A stretch of DNA of 64,000 nt from Marisa cornuarietis (Eukaryota > Mollusca > Gastropoda > Architaenioglossa > Ampullariidae), in the NCBI GenBank assembly GCA_004794655.1, contig SMMW01000618.1:1488001-1552000 (forward strand), written 5' to 3'. Made by a program: the position numbers and the translations under genes. Shown here in pieces: positions 62,015 through 64,000 of the stretch. Within the stretch, counting starts at the first letter, position 1. Each line of letters opens with the position of its first letter. Under the pieces are notes generated by a model, which was not told the origin of the DNA, made no database searches, and saw only the letters and a list, made by a program, of their open reading frames with translations.

Positions 62015-63040
62015 ATGACGGCTGTCGTTAATGTGTCGTCACCCGGGCTAACGACTACGCAATTTGTGAACACAGAAGTGGGCATTGAGACGTTGTCAAT
62101 TATTGCGATAAGTGTTGGCCTTGCACCACTAGTATGTCTTATAGGTATCCCAGCAAATGTCATCAACTGTCTGGTGTTCTGGAGTCAGAGTCTACGTGAT
62201 CGAATGAACCTCTGCCTCTTCTCACTGGCACTAGTAGACTGCGTCTACCTGATTGGAATCTTCATGTTGTATCCAGTCACCTATTTTATTGAATGGGTAA
62301 ACGAGTGGATTTTTAAGAATTTTTACAAACAGGCGTTTACAGCTGTGGTAGGCATCACATTTGGCCTTCGAATAACAGCCTCCTTCATCACCATGGTGAT
62401 TGCGGTGGAACGGTGTGTCTGTGTAATGTTTCCTCTTCGAGCTTCAACATTGATAAGCACGCGCGCCATGGGCTCACTGATTGCTTTCACTTCCCTCGGT
62501 CTTCAGCTTTGCTACGGGATTTATCCTCTGTCATATTACGCTGATGCGTTTATCATTAATGGAAAGTGGAATAGAGTAGTTTTACAGAGCAAGTTTTTTT
62601 ACGACAATAAAATGTTTGTTGTTATTTTTACAAACAATTTGTTAGGATATGTATTTCCCATGGTCATATTTATAATTATTACCATGGCAACTGCAATCAC
62701 TGTAATTAAACTAAAAGGTGCATACAGATGGCGCCAAGAGTCGAGTTCTGTTGATAGCAAAAGTTCCAGACGTGAGAGGGCGCTGAGGGTGATGTTAGTG
62801 ATAGTGGCCTGCGTCTACATCGTCAGCATGACGCCATATATTCTTCTGCAAACATTTGTCTTGAATTTTAACGATACCAATCAATACCTTTATCGGAACT
62901 ATCTTTTTTAGGTTTTTACTGGATTTTTGAACGTATGTTCAGGAATCAATGGCTGCGTTCCTTTCTTTATATATTTCTGTCGTTCTTCTCGCTTAAGGAA
63001 ACATTTCCAAAATCTCTTCAGACATTCTAGCAACGGTTAG
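62015..63040 (+). pseudogene. class A GPCR, chemosensory-like, nonsense before TM7
   Basis: An intronless frame from ATG 62015 encodes 298 residues up to a TAG at 62909-62911. TM1 is about 27-56 ('GIPANVINCLVFW'), TM2 carries 'LALVD' (D75, position 2.50), TM3 ends 'ERC' (132-134) in place of DRY, TM5 is about 203-232 and TM6 about 255-283 with 'SMTP' where CWxP is usual. After the TAG the same frame continues with a clear TM7 and tail ('VFTGFLNVCSGINGC', 'VPFFIYFCRSSRLRKHF'), reaching a stop at 63038-63040 that lies in the inserted SINE. The set resembles the expanded gastropod chemosensory receptors. The start was chosen as the first ATG with an N-glycosylation-capable N-terminus (NVSS). It is a recent pseudogene unless the TAG is a polymorphism. 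Confidence 0.8.
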
Positions 63041-63195
63041 CGCCCGTCACCAACACAGTGAAGGTTGGCTGTCCTGGGTTCATCTCTCGTCTTGGGTATG
63101 CTGTTCTTTCCCTGCATGTAGGATTTGTTTACAGGGCTGGCTGCCTTGCCGTGATATAGCCTTAGTTGCTGCCTCGGCGTAAAAAACCAACCCAG
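63028..63195 (+). mobile_element. tRNA-derived SINE, plus orientation
   Basis: The head 'gcaacggttagcgcccgtca' (box A-like) and 'ctgtcctgggttcatctctc' (box B-like) are followed by the body 'gctgttctttccctgcatgt', 'acagggctggctgccttgcc' and 'tagttgctgcctcggcgtaa'. It is the reverse complement of the copies at 40.2, 40.6 and 53.6 kb. It overwrites the 3' end of the GPCR coding sequence. Confidence 0.75.
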
Positions 63196-64000
63196 GGAGA
63201 TTGTATAAAAAACTGATTTATTAGTGAAAGTATTGGAGTCTCACGGTGCTGATGTAGTGTACGAGGAGCTGTGAGACTCAGTGTTTTTACCAGTTTTCAT
63301 CTCTTCATCGTTCTTCTGACAGTTTTTTTTTAGCTTACGTCGAGTCTTTTCAACTTTGTTGAAGGCGACAAATCTTCACTCCAGAAACTCCGAGTGACGA
63401 ATTTCCTTGATGTGATTCATGCGAATGTAGCTGTGATGTTACGACAGGTGGAACCTGAAGTTGAAAGCAGCGTGAACTGGTAACTTAGATGTGTTCACTG
63501 GTATAACTGACTTTTGCGGTCAGAGGCTATTCCAAAAGCAAGATTTTTACCATTATGTTCTCTTTCTTATAGCATATCCTTTAATTATTATATTACCTAA
63601 ACATCAGTATATGGGATCCTATTGAAGCTAGATGCACTCTCATTTCAGTTTAGATGTAGTCTAATTTCTTATAAACTATCATCATTAAACGAATAAACGC
63701 TTCCTCGGACACAGCCAGGGATCTGAAGCCAAACACAGTCATCAAATCGCGGACAAGTGCAGTTCTAGAAAATTGTCAGACATACCTTCAGTCTACAACT
63801 GCTACACAAGTAAACTTCACGGTATTATTAGGTAAGGTACCAGAAATAAGGCAATTTGAAGTTCAAAGACCTAACCAAATTTCTAGTGGAAAAATTTATT
63901 CCTGAATACAATAATACTTTAATAAACGGACTGCTCAGCATGCGTGTTTCAATCGCCAGAGTCAGCCACGAGGTTATTTATTAATGTCAATCACTGTGTA
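63196..64000. other. no gene recognised
   Basis: AT-rich right edge of the window without a recognisable frame, repeat or element terminus. Confidence 0.5.

Overview
The window is eukaryotic and reads as mollusc DNA, most likely a gastropod. It is AT-rich and intron-rich, with spliced genes whose exons close in phase. It holds a transgelin/muscle-protein-20 gene, a chemosensory-type class A GPCR like the expanded gastropod families, a tRNA-derived SINE family, and many CR1-like, RTE-like, hAT, pogo and LTR elements. Species assignment is inference; no database could be searched.

Layout. Positions 1-950 are a (TG)n-bearing minisatellite. Positions 3.3-8 kb hold an orphan STRAD pseudokinase exon fragment abutting a hAT-like end, a hAT N-terminal fragment, and a decayed three-exon pseudogene. 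From 9.5 to 28.2 kb a block is duplicated in tandem. Copy A (10.44-15.0 kb) and copy B (24.0-28.2 kb) each carry a gene for a low-complexity protein. Between them sit a 5'-inverted LINE and a 6.0 kb TTAA-flanked DNA transposon (17323-23326). The transposon carries a four-exon gene for a P2RX7 C-terminal ('ballast') domain protein on the plus strand and a broken THAP-domain gene on the minus strand. An RTE-like LINE on the minus strand (29.0-32.2 kb) is interrupted by a 1420 bp solo LTR.

A third member of the A/B gene family (locus C, 34008-40096) has five exons and ends in a C3HC4 RING finger. Exons of A, B and C end in a shared 'DIDLxxAR' motif, always in phase 1. This suggests either tandem paralogues or interchangeable first exons feeding one RING exon. 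Downstream lie SINEs and a pogo/Tigger-like element (42288-43151).

The right third holds a complete transgelin/Mp20 gene (50323-57259, four coding exons). A solo LTR has inserted exactly at the 5' splice site of its third intron and regenerated the donor. TGACGT (CRE-like) motifs occur in its promoter, its first intron and a dense downstream cluster. Near the right edge is a GPCR whose frame is broken by one nonsense codon just before TM7 and whose 3' end is replaced by a SINE. The remaining long stretches (about 4.2-6.4, 7.9-9.5, 32.2-33.8, 43.2-50.1 and 59-61 kb) show nothing I can assign.

The two most interesting systems are the P2RX7-C/THAP transposon, with its own paralogous empty site nearby, and the modular DIDLxxAR-RING gene family.
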